Shown here: piece after piece, positions 52,299 through 60,345 of the stretch | Position numbering within the stretch: the stretch's first letter is position 1 | Layout: each line of letters begins with the position of its first letter | Origin: Blastopirellula retiformator | GTDB lineage: Bacteria; Planctomycetota; Planctomycetia; Pirellulales; Pirellulaceae | NCBI RefSeq assembly: GCF_007859755.1 | Contig: NZ_SJPF01000003.1 | Span: forward strand, 682,001-746,000 | DNA: 64,000 nt | Direction of reading: 5' to 3' | Translations under genes and position numbers: made by a program | The notes under the pieces: model-generated | What the model saw: the letters and a program-made list of their open reading frames with translations, nothing else | Database searches by the model: none | What the model was told of the DNA's origin: nothing

Positions 52299-52406
52299 GG
52301 CTGCAGATTTCCAGAAGTTGGGGAAATTGGCGCCGAGCGACGGAGAAACCCGGCCTCAATCCCGTCATCTTACCGCCACGAGCCGAAGGGGAAAACCGGC
52401 CGCAGC

Positions 52407-53258
52407 TTAGTCGGCGACCGCACCGTAGGCGATCGCCGTCTTGGTGGGCGAGGTCGGCTTAACCCAGGCCGAAAGCTGCGGAAGCGCCTCGAAAAAATCT
52501 TTCGCCATTTCGGCGGCGACGGCCGGGTACTGCTCGCGCTTGTGCTGGTAGCGGAACGAGAACTCCGCGGCGAGTGGTTTGCCGGCCGAGCCATCGGTCC
52601 ACAGAATCACGGCGACTTCGGCGTGGACGCTTTCCTTTTTTTTCTCACCAAAGACGAGCTCGGCCCCGCCGAAGACCCACTCGTGCGGATGGAAGTCGTT
52701 GACCACGCACAGAGGGATCCGTTTGCGCTTCTTTTCGCTCCAGGGAAGTTCCTTCAGGCCCGGGAACAGGCGAGCCGCGTCAGATACGTTCTCCGGCGTC
52801 TTTCGTTTGCTGCGAACCTGGGCGACGCCGCTGTGCGAAAAGCGGCTGTGCTGCACCAGCGAACGACCGAGGTTGCTGGGAAGCAGGATCAGATCTTCTT
52901 CAAACTTTGTTTTTTTCAGCACCTTGTCGTCCGGGTGAATGTGCCCGCCCGCCGACACGTAGCGATCGGAGTCGCGCAGTTTGAGCGTGTACTCGGCTTG
53001 CTTTTCGCCGCTGGTTTGACGACGCCGCAAGATGTACCCATAATGCCGGGCCAATTCGCGCTCGGGCGAATCGAGATAGACGATGTCCCGCTCTTTTTTC
53101 AAGTGCAGCGGCGCCGAGCGCGTCGCATCGCGCGAGTTGCCATGGGCGAAGAAACAAAGGTCGACCCAAAAGTCCATCACCGCTTCCTCCAGGTCGGCGA
53201 ACTTGTTCGCATCGAGCATCACCTTGTACTCTCGCGAGGTGATCGGAACGCGTTTCAT
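52407..53258 (-). CDS. Conserved-looking protein of unknown function, possible CYTH/VTC-like fold
   Basis: 283 residues, no signal peptide. Starts MKRVPITSREYKVMLDANKFADLEE. The stretch DIVYLDSPERELARHYGYILRRRQTSGEKQAEYTLKLR has the R-x-R and TLKLR pattern seen in CYTH/VTC triphosphate-binding tunnels, and KTKFEEDLIL could give further acidic/basic residues, but this is a weak, memory-based resemblance. Lies between fumC and a repeat-bearing gap; no operon partner. Confidence 0.6.
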   Translation of the reverse strand: MKRVPITSREYKVMLDANKFADLEEAVMDFWVDLCFFAHGNSRDATRSAPLHLKKERDIVYLDSPERELARHYGYILRRRQTSGEKQAEYTLKLRDSDRYVSAGGHIHPDDKVLKKTKFEEDLILLPSNLGRSLVQHSRFSHSGVAQVRSKRKTPENVSDAARLFPGLKELPWSEKKRKRIPLCVVNDFHPHEWVFGGAELVFGEKKKESVHAEVAVILWTDGSAGKPLAAEFSFRYQHKREQYPAVAAEMAKDFFEALPQLSAWVKPTSPTKTAIAYGAVAD

Positions 53259-53310
53259 GACGACAAGCCTTTGGAAGTGAAAGAAGGAACGTGGTTAAGA
53301 ATCAAGTTGT

Positions 53311-53475
53311 CGTGTGCCACTGCTCGCTTGTCCAGCAGGGTGGTGATCGAGAAAAGTATCTGTTGTAGGGTGGATGGAGCGAGCGAATCCAAGGCAGCGA
53401 TTCTGGAAAACGTGACTCGCTTGCGCAACCCACCTTGGTTGGCTTGCAAGTGCATTGTTGGGTTTCGCTACAATT
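53311..53475. repeat. Cluster of repeat fragments upstream of the 52407-53258 gene
   Basis: 53311-53338 is a half copy (d) of the CTGCTGG palindrome; 53365-53390 has a TGTAGGGTGGATGGAGCGAGCG motif; and 53451-53467 holds GCATTGTTGGGTTTCGC, the inverse of the fragment at 7764-7799. This fills the 226-base gap between the two genes. Confidence 0.55.
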
Positions 53476-53484
53476 CGAGTTCGC

Positions 53485-54474
53485 TTAGGCTCGCTCAATC
53501 GGAAAGGCCTGCACGTCGTCCATCGTCGTTGCGCCGGTCTTCACCATCAACAACCGATCAACGCCGAGCGCCGTGCCGCTGCAAGCCGGCAAACCATGCC
53601 GCATCGCCGCCAACAGGCGACTCTCTTCCGGCAGTGGATACTTGCCATCACCAGTGCGGGCCTGGTTGTTGGTCTGGTTGCGCGTAACAAGTGCCTGCGG
53701 GTCGAGCAGTTCATGATAGCCATTGGCCAGCTCAATGCCGCGCACATAAAGCTCAAATCTCTCGGCGACCGGTGGATTGCCGTCACTGACTTCGGCCAGC
53801 GCGGCCTGGGATGCGGGGTAGTCGTACAAGATTGTCGGCGAGGTTTTGCCGAGATGCGGCTCGACCAGTTCCGAGAGTAGCAGCTCGAGCAAGAGGTCGC
53901 GGTCTGAGCCGTCGTACGAATCAGGCATCTCGATCTGACGCTTTTTGGCGGCCGTGAGCAGTTCCTCGCCGCTGGCCGTAAGCGGATCAACGCCGACATG
54001 CTGGGCAAAGGCGTCGGCGTAGGTAAGCATCTCGACGGAACTGCCAAGTATTTCACTTGCCAGATCGGCCAGCAGTTGACGTCCGGCCGCGTAATTGTCG
54101 CCGACGCGATACCACTCGAGCATCGTGAACTCCACGTTGTGCCGCTCGCCGACTTCCCCCCCGCGAAACGCCTTGCAGAGCTGAAAGATCTTCTGTGCCC
54201 CCGCGGCCAATAACCGCTTCATCCCGAACTCGGGCGAAGTTTGTAGCCAGACCTGCTCGCCGACGTCGGGCGAACGCGGATCACGAAACAGCGTCACGCC
54301 AAGCGGATCCAAATGACGATCGATCACGCTGTCGTGTGACAGCAGCGGCGTCTCGACTTCCAGAAAGTCGCGAGACAAAAAAAACTGCCGAATCTGCTGC
54401 AGCAGTTTGCTACGAGCACGGAGCATTTCTAAGGAACAGGTAGGACGCCAATCGGCGGTGTCATCGGTCGTCAT
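53485..54474 (-). CDS. epmA: EF-P lysine ligase (EpmA/PoxA/GenX type)
   Basis: Class II lysyl-tRNA-synthetase paralogue that attaches (R)-beta-lysine to a conserved lysine of elongation factor P, easing translation of polyproline. 329 residues: FFLSRDFLEVETPLLS (motif 1), RLLAAGAQKIFQLCKAFRGGEVGERHNVEFTMLEWYR (motif 2) and GTALGVDRLLMVKTG (motif 3). It lacks the N-terminal anticodon-binding domain, as expected for this family. Neither efp nor epmB is in the window. Confidence 0.92.
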   Translation of the reverse strand: MTTDDTADWRPTCSLEMLRARSKLLQQIRQFFLSRDFLEVETPLLSHDSVIDRHLDPLGVTLFRDPRSPDVGEQVWLQTSPEFGMKRLLAAGAQKIFQLCKAFRGGEVGERHNVEFTMLEWYRVGDNYAAGRQLLADLASEILGSSVEMLTYADAFAQHVGVDPLTASGEELLTAAKKRQIEMPDSYDGSDRDLLLELLLSELVEPHLGKTSPTILYDYPASQAALAEVSDGNPPVAERFELYVRGIELANGYHELLDPQALVTRNQTNNQARTGDGKYPLPEESRLLAAMRHGLPACSGTALGVDRLLMVKTGATTMDDVQAFPIERA

Positions 54475-54498
54475 CGAAGTTAAAACGTTGCGTAAAAA

Positions 54499-54578
54499 CG
54501 TGTGCCACTGCTGGCTCGTCCAGCAGTGCGAAGTTGGTGCCAGGGCTCCACTGCTGGACGAGCCAGCAGTGGCACGCG
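54499..54578. repeat. CTGCTGG palindrome family, copy e
   Basis: Best preserved full copy: two hairpins, TGCCACTGCTGGCTCGTCC/AGCAG and CCACTGCTGGACGAGCC/AGCAG, which are also complementary to each other. Between the epmA and LarA-family genes. Confidence 0.8.
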
Positions 54579-54590
54579 TAAGAGAACTTC

Positions 54591-55862
54591 CTACGCCAGT
54601 TGGGCCAGCACATACGGTCCTTTGGGAATCACCGCGATGGACGCTTCGGCGCCATGTTCTGCAATCGCGTCTTCAATCGCCGCTTCGACGCTCTTGGCCG
54701 GCTCGACAAACATCTGGCTCAGTTGCTTGGCCGGGATTCCATCCGACACCATGACGATCTTCGCCTGGCGGGCCGCTTTGGCCAGTTCTTCCAGTTGCCA
54801 CTGATCCATGGTGAAGCAGTCAGGATCAAGGATCGCCGTCATGAAGTCGTCCAGGTTTTCGTACTGACTAAACAGAGACGTAAACGGCGGGCTGCCGATC
54901 CCTTCGGTCAGGCTGGCGGCGACGATGATGGTGCCGCCCTTCTTGACCACCTTGGCGGCGGCGACCATCGCTTTGACCGACTGGTAGAAGGTGGTGTCGA
55001 GCGGATAGCCGGCGCTGCTGGTGACGACGATGTCGGCAGGCTCGTCCATCGTATCGACGACGACGCTGCGGACGAACTCGACCCCTTCTTCAAACGCGGC
55101 GATCATGTCGCCGGCGACCAATCTCAGCGGGCGACGATGCGCGTCGATCACCACGTTGATGATGAAGTCGCAGCCGGCGGTTCGGGCAATTGCCGTGTTC
55201 TCGAAATGAACCGGGTTATCGACCAGGCAGCCCATCGTGGCGTTTTCATGTTCCAGGAAGCGAGGGGAATGCCAGGCGCGGATCGTGTCGATATGAGCGA
55301 TGCCGGGGCAGATTAGTTTTCGCCCGCCCGAGAAGCCAGCCATGAAGTGGGGCTCAATCAAACCGACGGTGATTTTGAGATCGGCTTCGACATAGCGGCG
55401 ATCGATCCAGATTGGCACGCCGTTGGGACTTTCGCCCAGGTGGACGTGTTCGTCCCGGTTTTCGCCAAAGTGATTTTCGATGCGGTAATGATCGACGATG
55501 TACTGGCCGACCATCTCGATCAACTCTTGGCCGTGGTTGGGCCGATGAAGCCCGGTCGCATTGAGGATCGTGATCTTGTCGCGGGGGATGCCGGCCGCTT
55601 CCAGCAGTTCGAGCGTTGGCCGCAGGATCATCTCATTCGGGACCGGACGCGTGATGTCGCAGATCACGATGCAGGCATCCTTTTTCCCCTGGGCAAGCTC
55701 AAACAGCGGCGCCGTCCCGTTCGGCCGAGCCAACACCTCCAACAGCGCGGCATGCGGGTCGGGCAGCGGCGGGGCATCTTTGCAAGCGAGCGTGCGGACT
55801 TTGCCGTTGTCAGGAATGTCAGCCTCCAAGCCGACGCGACCATACTCCAACTTGACCTTCAT
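54591..55862 (-). CDS. LarA-family nickel-pincer-dependent racemase/epimerase homologue
   Basis: 423 residues (DUF2088/LarA). Residues match those of L. plantarum lactate racemase with a constant offset of about two, from memory: Arg72 (DITRPVP), His106 (TGLHRPN), His172 (EPHFMAGFSGGRK), Lys182, to which the nickel-pincer cofactor is attached in LarA, and His198 (RAWHSP). So it is probably a cofactor-bound racemase or epimerase of a 2-hydroxyacid; substrate unknown. No larB, larC or larE is adjacent. Start ATG 55862 (MKVKLEYGRVGLE); the longer frame to 55955 crosses a repeat-free gap without homology. Confidence 0.85.
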   Translation of the reverse strand: MKVKLEYGRVGLEADIPDNGKVRTLACKDAPPLPDPHAALLEVLARPNGTAPLFELAQGKKDACIVICDITRPVPNEMILRPTLELLEAAGIPRDKITILNATGLHRPNHGQELIEMVGQYIVDHYRIENHFGENRDEHVHLGESPNGVPIWIDRRYVEADLKITVGLIEPHFMAGFSGGRKLICPGIAHIDTIRAWHSPRFLEHENATMGCLVDNPVHFENTAIARTAGCDFIINVVIDAHRRPLRLVAGDMIAAFEEGVEFVRSVVVDTMDEPADIVVTSSAGYPLDTTFYQSVKAMVAAAKVVKKGGTIIVAASLTEGIGSPPFTSLFSQYENLDDFMTAILDPDCFTMDQWQLEELAKAARQAKIVMVSDGIPAKQLSQMFVEPAKSVEAAIEDAIAEHGAEASIAVIPKGPYVLAQLA

Positions 55863-55954
55863 ACGGGGCGATTTCCTGGGCGAGGGAAGCGAGGGCGGTG
55901 AGTTGGGCAACGTCACAGCGTCACAAAGAAATCTACCACATTTCGCTAGGCGCA

Positions 55955-55990
55955 CAAAAAAAGCCCGGGCCGATTGGGGCCCAGGCTTTT
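55955..55990 (-). terminator. Intrinsic terminator of the small basic protein gene
   Basis: On the - strand AAAAGCCTGGGCC pairs with GGCCCGGGCTTTT (55961-55971 region) around a short loop and is followed by seven T (reading 55962 to 55956). 31 bases after the stop of the small gene. Confidence 0.8.
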
Positions 55991-56021
55991 CGTGTATTGC
56001 AGAAAGATATCCAGGTGAGGA

Positions 56022-56219
56022 CTAGCCTTCTTCCTTGGTCTTCTTCTTTTTCTTCATCGAGATTTTGACGACGCGGGTCTTCGGAATCCCGATCGGCGAA
56101 TCGCTTTCGGGATCAAATTTTCCGTCGGCACGCATCTTTTCCAGGCGTTCGACGCGGGTCAAAACGCTGCGAGTCGAAATACCGCCTCGCTTTACTTTCA
56201 GGCTTTTGTCGATGGTCAC
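56022..56219 (-). CDS. PVC-superphylum small basic protein
   Basis: 65 residues, strongly basic. The text MTIDKSLKVKRGGISTRSV, LTRVERLEKMRADGKF and SPIGIPKTRVVK matches, from memory, the small basic protein family of Verrucomicrobia/Chlamydiae (TIGR04137) and the signature protein described for the PVC superphylum, thought to bind nucleic acid or act with the ribosome. GTG start with GGAG 8 bases upstream. A Lys-rich tail (KISMKKKKKTKEEG) extends the family core. Has its own terminator. Good marker that this is PVC DNA. Confidence 0.85.
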   Translation of the reverse strand: MTIDKSLKVKRGGISTRSVLTRVERLEKMRADGKFDPESDSPIGIPKTRVVKISMKKKKKTKEEG

Positions 56220-56342
56220 GGTTCTATCTCCGGTATTGGGAAACGGCCCGAAGTATCTTCTAGAGCCGTAAATTGGTCGCGTGGAAACTACTCAGTTTAT
56301 CGATTTCGGCCCGGTGAGCAAGGGCCAATTGCCCCAAACGCG

Positions 56343-57221
56343 TTACCGCGTATCGATCTCTTTGATGCCAGAAATCATCGACAGAAAATCCCGCATCGTT
56401 TGAGGCCGATCCTTCGGATTGACCTTCAGGCAGGCATGAATCGCCTTCGCCAGCCGCGGATCGATGTACGGGCGGACCTTGGTAATATCCCGCGGAGGAA
56501 CGGTATCGTGCTGCAGGGCATCCTTTCCGGTGCCAGTTGCGGCGTTCCAGGGGAGTTCGTAACAGCATAGGCGGTAAGCAGTTACGCCAAATGCAAAGAT
56601 GTCGCATCGCTGGTCGGTGGGTCGGCGGCGGACGATCTCGGGGGACATGTAGTTGGGGGTGCCGGTCCGGTTGCCGGCCGCCATGAACTCGGGCTTGGCG
56701 GGCAGGGTCAGCCCAAAATCGATCAATTTCACGCTTTTGCCGTCGCGGGCGACGATAAAATTGCGGCTGCAGATGTCGCGGTGGATGTAGCCCTGCTCGT
56801 GGACGTAAATCAGGGCGTCGGCCATTTGCCGGATCAGATTCAGCTGTTCCCCTTCCAGGTGCGGGTCGTGGTCGTTGCACATCGCCTGCAGACCGCGGCC
56901 GTCGACCATTTCCATCAAGACGTACTGTTGGCCGGTGGTCAGCAGGCCATATTCGTACGCCTCGGCGATGTGGGTGTGCTTCATCGAGCAGGCAATTTCC
57001 CCCTCACAGGGGCGTTTCATCCCGTGAAATCGGGAGTCGAAGAACTCCTGCTTTTCTTTGTCAAGGATCTTCAGCCCGTAGATCCGCCCGGTCGAGTGTT
57101 CGCGCACGACCATGAATTCACTCATCGTGCCGGTGATCGACTCGCGAATGCGTTCAAACCGCGAAGGAATATCGAGGCGACTTGACTTGAAGAGTGCAGC
57201 CAACCTATCCAGTAGCTTCAT
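56343..57221 (-). CDS. Serine/threonine protein kinase, soluble
   Basis: 292 residues. Eukaryote-like kinase domain (about 24-285): a glycine-poor P-loop (ESITGTMSEFMVVREH), Lys51 (YGLKILDKEK), catalytic HRDICSRN (147-154), DFG at 168-170, GTPNYMSPEIVRRRPTD (activation segment and APE-like) and KDRPQTMRDFL. No transmembrane or sensor domain, unlike many planctomycete kinases. Start 57221 (MKLLDRLAALFK) preferred by appearance; an in-frame ATG at 57269 is possible. Lies 123 bases upstream of the small basic protein gene on the same strand. Confidence 0.9.
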   Translation of the reverse strand: MKLLDRLAALFKSSRLDIPSRFERIRESITGTMSEFMVVREHSTGRIYGLKILDKEKQEFFDSRFHGMKRPCEGEIACSMKHTHIAEAYEYGLLTTGQQYVLMEMVDGRGLQAMCNDHDPHLEGEQLNLIRQMADALIYVHEQGYIHRDICSRNFIVARDGKSVKLIDFGLTLPAKPEFMAAGNRTGTPNYMSPEIVRRRPTDQRCDIFAFGVTAYRLCCYELPWNAATGTGKDALQHDTVPPRDITKVRPYIDPRLAKAIHACLKVNPKDRPQTMRDFLSMISGIKEIDTR

Positions 57222-57438
57222 CGGGGGCCTGGTATCCTCGAAGACGTCGCATGAAAGCGACGAAGGCATAGCGCCCGGGGGGTGCGACCGCTGGCATGGC
57301 CGCCCGTGCGCCTAAACTCTGTTCCACTTACCACTTTAAGTGGGGAATTGGGTTAGGGCAAGAATGAGCCGGTCGGAATTGACTAGGCGGGGTTGCTAGA
57401 AACGAAGCGGGGGCATGACTTGGTCCTGGCAATACGCT

Positions 57439-57479
57439 TTGAAGACATGCTCTTCTCGCGAAGACGCGATAAGAGCATG
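57439..57479. repeat. 41-bp dispersed hairpin repeat, copy 2 (inverted)
   Basis: Reverse complement of the unit at 49961-50001 with a few changes. It lies in the 243-base gap between the kinase and the BRCT-MerR-TPR gene, which otherwise shows nothing. Confidence 0.7.
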
Positions 57480-57512
57480 GCATGGCGCCAAGTGGCACAC
57501 GCCCAACGAGTC

Positions 57513-58706
57513 CTAGGGATCGACGGAGCCGGCCAATCGTTCGGCCGCTTCGTCTTGCAGGGCGTCGTCGGGGGCCAGAAAGCGGCAGGCTTCCCAGTGC
57601 GGGAGCGCTTCTTGTTGGCGGCCCATCTGATCGAGCAGTCGGGCCAAGTGGTACTGGGCGTCGAAGTAGTCAGGATAGATCGCGATGGCGGCCTGAAACT
57701 GGGCGATCGCTTCGTCCAGCTTTTCCAACTCGACCAGCGTGCAGGCGAGATTGCTGCGAGCTTCGACAAAGTCGGGCTCCAAGTCGATCGCGGCGGCGTA
57801 CCGTTCGATCGCCAGTTCCGCTTTGCCGCTGCGGTAATAGAGCTCGGCCAGTTGGAAGTAAAGCTCGGCCGACTCGGCCAGATCGGCCGCCGCCGCTTCC
57901 AGCGCTTCGACCGCGGCGTCAAACTGCCCGGCGTCTTCGTACTCGGCGGCCAGGTCGACCAGCTCTTCGGGAGAGCGGCGGCGCTTGCTCGGCGTTGATT
58001 CGGTCAGTTCCGGCAGCCAGTCGGGCTCGAGCTTCTCGAAGTCGATCCGCATCTGCCCGCCCGGTTCGACCAGGCCTTCCCCTTGGCGCAGCAGCACGTT
58101 GCGGCCTTCGACGATGATCGAAAGCTGCTCGAGCGGACGATCGACGCAGCTCGACAGGCTTTGCAGCGCAGCGAGTTGCTTTTCGATGTGATCGGCCGAG
58201 GCGCCGGAGGCGAGCAGCTGCGCCAGTTTTTGCGCGGCGGCGACTTCGCGGATGTCGTAGTAGGGAAGCTTGCGTACTTCCCGGACGGGGCGGATCAAGC
58301 CGCGGCGATGCCAACGGCGGATGATCGCCTTGGAGACGCCGAGCAGATCGGCCAGCATCGCCGGCGTGTAGAGACGTTGGATGCGCTGTTGGGTTTCGAG
58401 CAGGCCGAGCCGTTCCCATAGGGTCGTCTCTTGCATGATCTCGATGCGGCCGTCGGCGGCCGCCCGTTGAATGGAGCGGGAAGGGAAATCGATCTCGCCG
58501 AAGATCGGCAGGTCGTTTTCGCCAATCACCAAGATGTCGATGTCCGCAGTCGCGCGTTCGACCGCTTTAGCGCCGGCGACGGCCAACAGCGCTGCAGCGT
58601 CTTTGCGCGACATTCCAGCCAACTTGCCAAGAAACGCCACGCGGCGACCCGAAAATGTCGCCGCGGCGTCGTGCTGTTGCGTCATAGTGCAAACTACGTC
58701 GGCCAT
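57513..58706 (-). CDS. BRCT - MerR-type HTH - TPR fusion protein
   Basis: 397 residues. N-terminus: a BRCT-like domain (about 17-65: FSGRRVAFLGKLAGMSRKDAA then GAKAVERATADIDILVIGE). Middle: a MerR-type winged helix (about 112-165: RLYTPAMLADLLGVSKAII, RRWHRRGLIRP and LPYYDIREVAAAQKLAQLL). C-terminus: about four TPR units (about 250-390: LVDLAAEYEDAGQFDAAVEAL, YFQLAELYYRSGKAELAIERY, and so on). This suggests a DNA-binding regulator with protein-interaction modules at both ends. Family unknown to me. An internal ATG at 58685 is an alternative start. Confidence 0.75.
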   Translation of the reverse strand: MADVVCTMTQQHDAAATFSGRRVAFLGKLAGMSRKDAAALLAVAGAKAVERATADIDILVIGENDLPIFGEIDFPSRSIQRAAADGRIEIMQETTLWERLGLLETQQRIQRLYTPAMLADLLGVSKAIIRRWHRRGLIRPVREVRKLPYYDIREVAAAQKLAQLLASGASADHIEKQLAALQSLSSCVDRPLEQLSIIVEGRNVLLRQGEGLVEPGGQMRIDFEKLEPDWLPELTESTPSKRRRSPEELVDLAAEYEDAGQFDAAVEALEAAAADLAESAELYFQLAELYYRSGKAELAIERYAAAIDLEPDFVEARSNLACTLVELEKLDEAIAQFQAAIAIYPDYFDAQYHLARLLDQMGRQQEALPHWEACRFLAPDDALQDEAAERLAGSVDP

Positions 58707-58720
58707 TCAAGCTCTTTGGC

Positions 58721-58799
58721 GGGTGGCACTGCTGGCTTGTCCGGCAGTGGGCGATTGGTACCAGGTTCGCACTGCTGGGCAAGCCAGCAGCGCCACGCG
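58721..58799. repeat. CTGCTGG palindrome family, copy f
   Basis: Full copy with both hairpins, between clpP (ends 58813) and the BRCT-MerR-TPR gene. Nearly identical in layout to copy a at 27881. Confidence 0.8.
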
Positions 58800-58812
58800 G
58801 AACCTGTAAGCC

Positions 58813-59403
58813 TTACTTGCCCGGCATCTTTTCGATGACGTGATCGATCAGGCCGTAATCACGCGACTCTTCGGCCGACATGAAACGGTCGCGATCGGTG
58901 TCCTTTTCGATCCGGTCGATGGTGTGACCGGTGTGCTTGATCAGGATCTCGTTCAGGCGTTGTTTAATCCGCTTGAACTCGGTCGCGTGAATCAAGATTT
59001 CTTCGGCGGTACCTTGCATGCCGGCCAGCGGTTGGTGAATCATCACGCGGGCGTTGGGCAAAGCGTGGCGCTTGCCAGTGGCGCCGGCGGTCAGCAGCAC
59101 CGCGCCCATCGAGGCGGCCTGACCGATGCAGTAGGTGGCGACGTCGCAGGTGATGAACTGCATGGTGTCGTAAATCGCCAAACCGGCGCTGACGCTGCCG
59201 CCGGGCGAGTTGACGTACAGATTGATGTCGGCGGCCGGATCTTCCGACTGCAGGAACAGCATCTGGGCGACGATGCAGTTGGCCATATCATCATTGACCT
59301 GGGTGCCCAGGAAGATGATGCGATCTTTCAGCAGCCGGCTATAGACGTCGTAGACGCGCTCTTCGCGACCGCTTTTCTCGACGACGTAAGGAATCAAGGG
59401 CAT
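58813..59403 (-). CDS. clpP: ATP-dependent Clp protease proteolytic subunit (second of tandem pair)
   Basis: Serine peptidase forming the barrel fed by ClpX or ClpA/C. 196 residues with triad Ser98 (GQAASMGA), His123 (MIHQPL) and Asp172 (KDTDRD), plus NSPGGSV. Close to E. coli ClpP in text. It follows another clpP on the same strand after 58 bases; the two products may form mixed barrels. No clpX follows in the window. Confidence 0.95.
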   Translation of the reverse strand: MPLIPYVVEKSGREERVYDVYSRLLKDRIIFLGTQVNDDMANCIVAQMLFLQSEDPAADINLYVNSPGGSVSAGLAIYDTMQFITCDVATYCIGQAASMGAVLLTAGATGKRHALPNARVMIHQPLAGMQGTAEEILIHATEFKRIKQRLNEILIKHTGHTIDRIEKDTDRDRFMSAEESRDYGLIDHVIEKMPGK

Positions 59404-59461
59404 CGTAAGGAAACTCCGTTCAAGATGACTGGTTTAAAGCCGCGGCAGTTGCAAGTACTTG

Positions 59462-60088
59462 TTATTCGTCGTCTACGATTTCGCCGGGCGGCTTGGTCAA
59501 GATTTCGTCAACGATGCGATAGGCCTTCGCGGCTTCAGCGTCCATGTAGAAGTCGCGATCGGTATCTTTGGCGATCTTCTCGACATCCTGGTTGCAGTGC
59601 GAAGCGAGAACGTGGTTTAGCACGTCGCGCGTCTTGATGATTTCGTCCGCTTGGATTTCGATGTCCGAAACCTGGCCGCCGACGCCGCCATGCGGTTGGT
59701 GAATCATTACTTTGGCGTGCGGCAGAATGAACCGCTTGCCCGCTTCGCCGCCAGCCAACAGAACGGCGCCGCCCGAAGCGGCCAGACCGACGCAGTAGGT
59801 CGACACCGGGCAAGAGATCACTTGCATCGTGTCGTAGATGGCCATCGTCGAAGTGACGCTGCCGCCGGGCGAGTTGATGTAAAAGTGGACCGGCTTCCGG
59901 CGATTTTCGCTTTGCAGATACAGCAGCTTCATCACCAGTTCGTTGGCGTTGCCGTCGTAAATCTCGCCTTGCAGAAAGACGATCCGGTTTTCCAACAGCA
60001 AGTCGCCGAGAGTCATCTGGCGCTGGCGTTGCATTTCAGCATAGGCCATTGCCGATGGGGAGCGAAAATCCGAAAACGGCGTGTTCAT
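59462..60088 (-). CDS. clpP: ATP-dependent Clp protease proteolytic subunit (first of tandem pair)
   Basis: Second ClpP paralogue, 208 residues from ATG 60088 (MNTPFSDFRSPSAMAYAEM) with GAAGGA upstream. Triad Ser105 (GLAASGGA), His130 (MIHQPHGG) and Asp179 (KDTDRD) is complete. Differs from its neighbour by a longer, Arg/Gln-rich N-terminus (YAEMQRQRQMTLGDLLLEN), a Gly-rich loop after the catalytic His (HGGVGGQVSDIEIQ) and an acidic end. The N-terminus could change docking of the ATPase. A longer frame to 60181 is not supported. Confidence 0.93.
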   Translation of the reverse strand: MNTPFSDFRSPSAMAYAEMQRQRQMTLGDLLLENRIVFLQGEIYDGNANELVMKLLYLQSENRRKPVHFYINSPGGSVTSTMAIYDTMQVISCPVSTYCVGLAASGGAVLLAGGEAGKRFILPHAKVMIHQPHGGVGGQVSDIEIQADEIIKTRDVLNHVLASHCNQDVEKIAKDTDRDFYMDAEAAKAYRIVDEILTKPPGEIVDDE

Positions 60089-60345
60089 TGCGCAAAGATC
60101 CTTCTCTAGAGACGGGTCGCTCCCCGCCGATCGACACGAGCGCCGGGGTTCTGCTTTTATTTTCTCGAAGTTGCGACGCAAGACAACCGTAGGTCCCCCC
60201 CAGATCCCTTGACAGTTTGCGCATTTTCACAGCTATCAGCAGCGTAATCGGTAGTCTCTTCTTATCTGTTCTACCTACTTCATCTTGACGGCTGGCCGAG
60301 GAATTATCACAATCCCCCGCCCTTTTGATCAAGAAACGAAGGTCC

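Noticed and set aside
60209-60239. A TTGACA at 60209 as promoter for the outer-membrane protein gene
   Set aside because: The only -10-like hexamer (TATCAG) is at a 19-base spacing; too weak to list as a feature.
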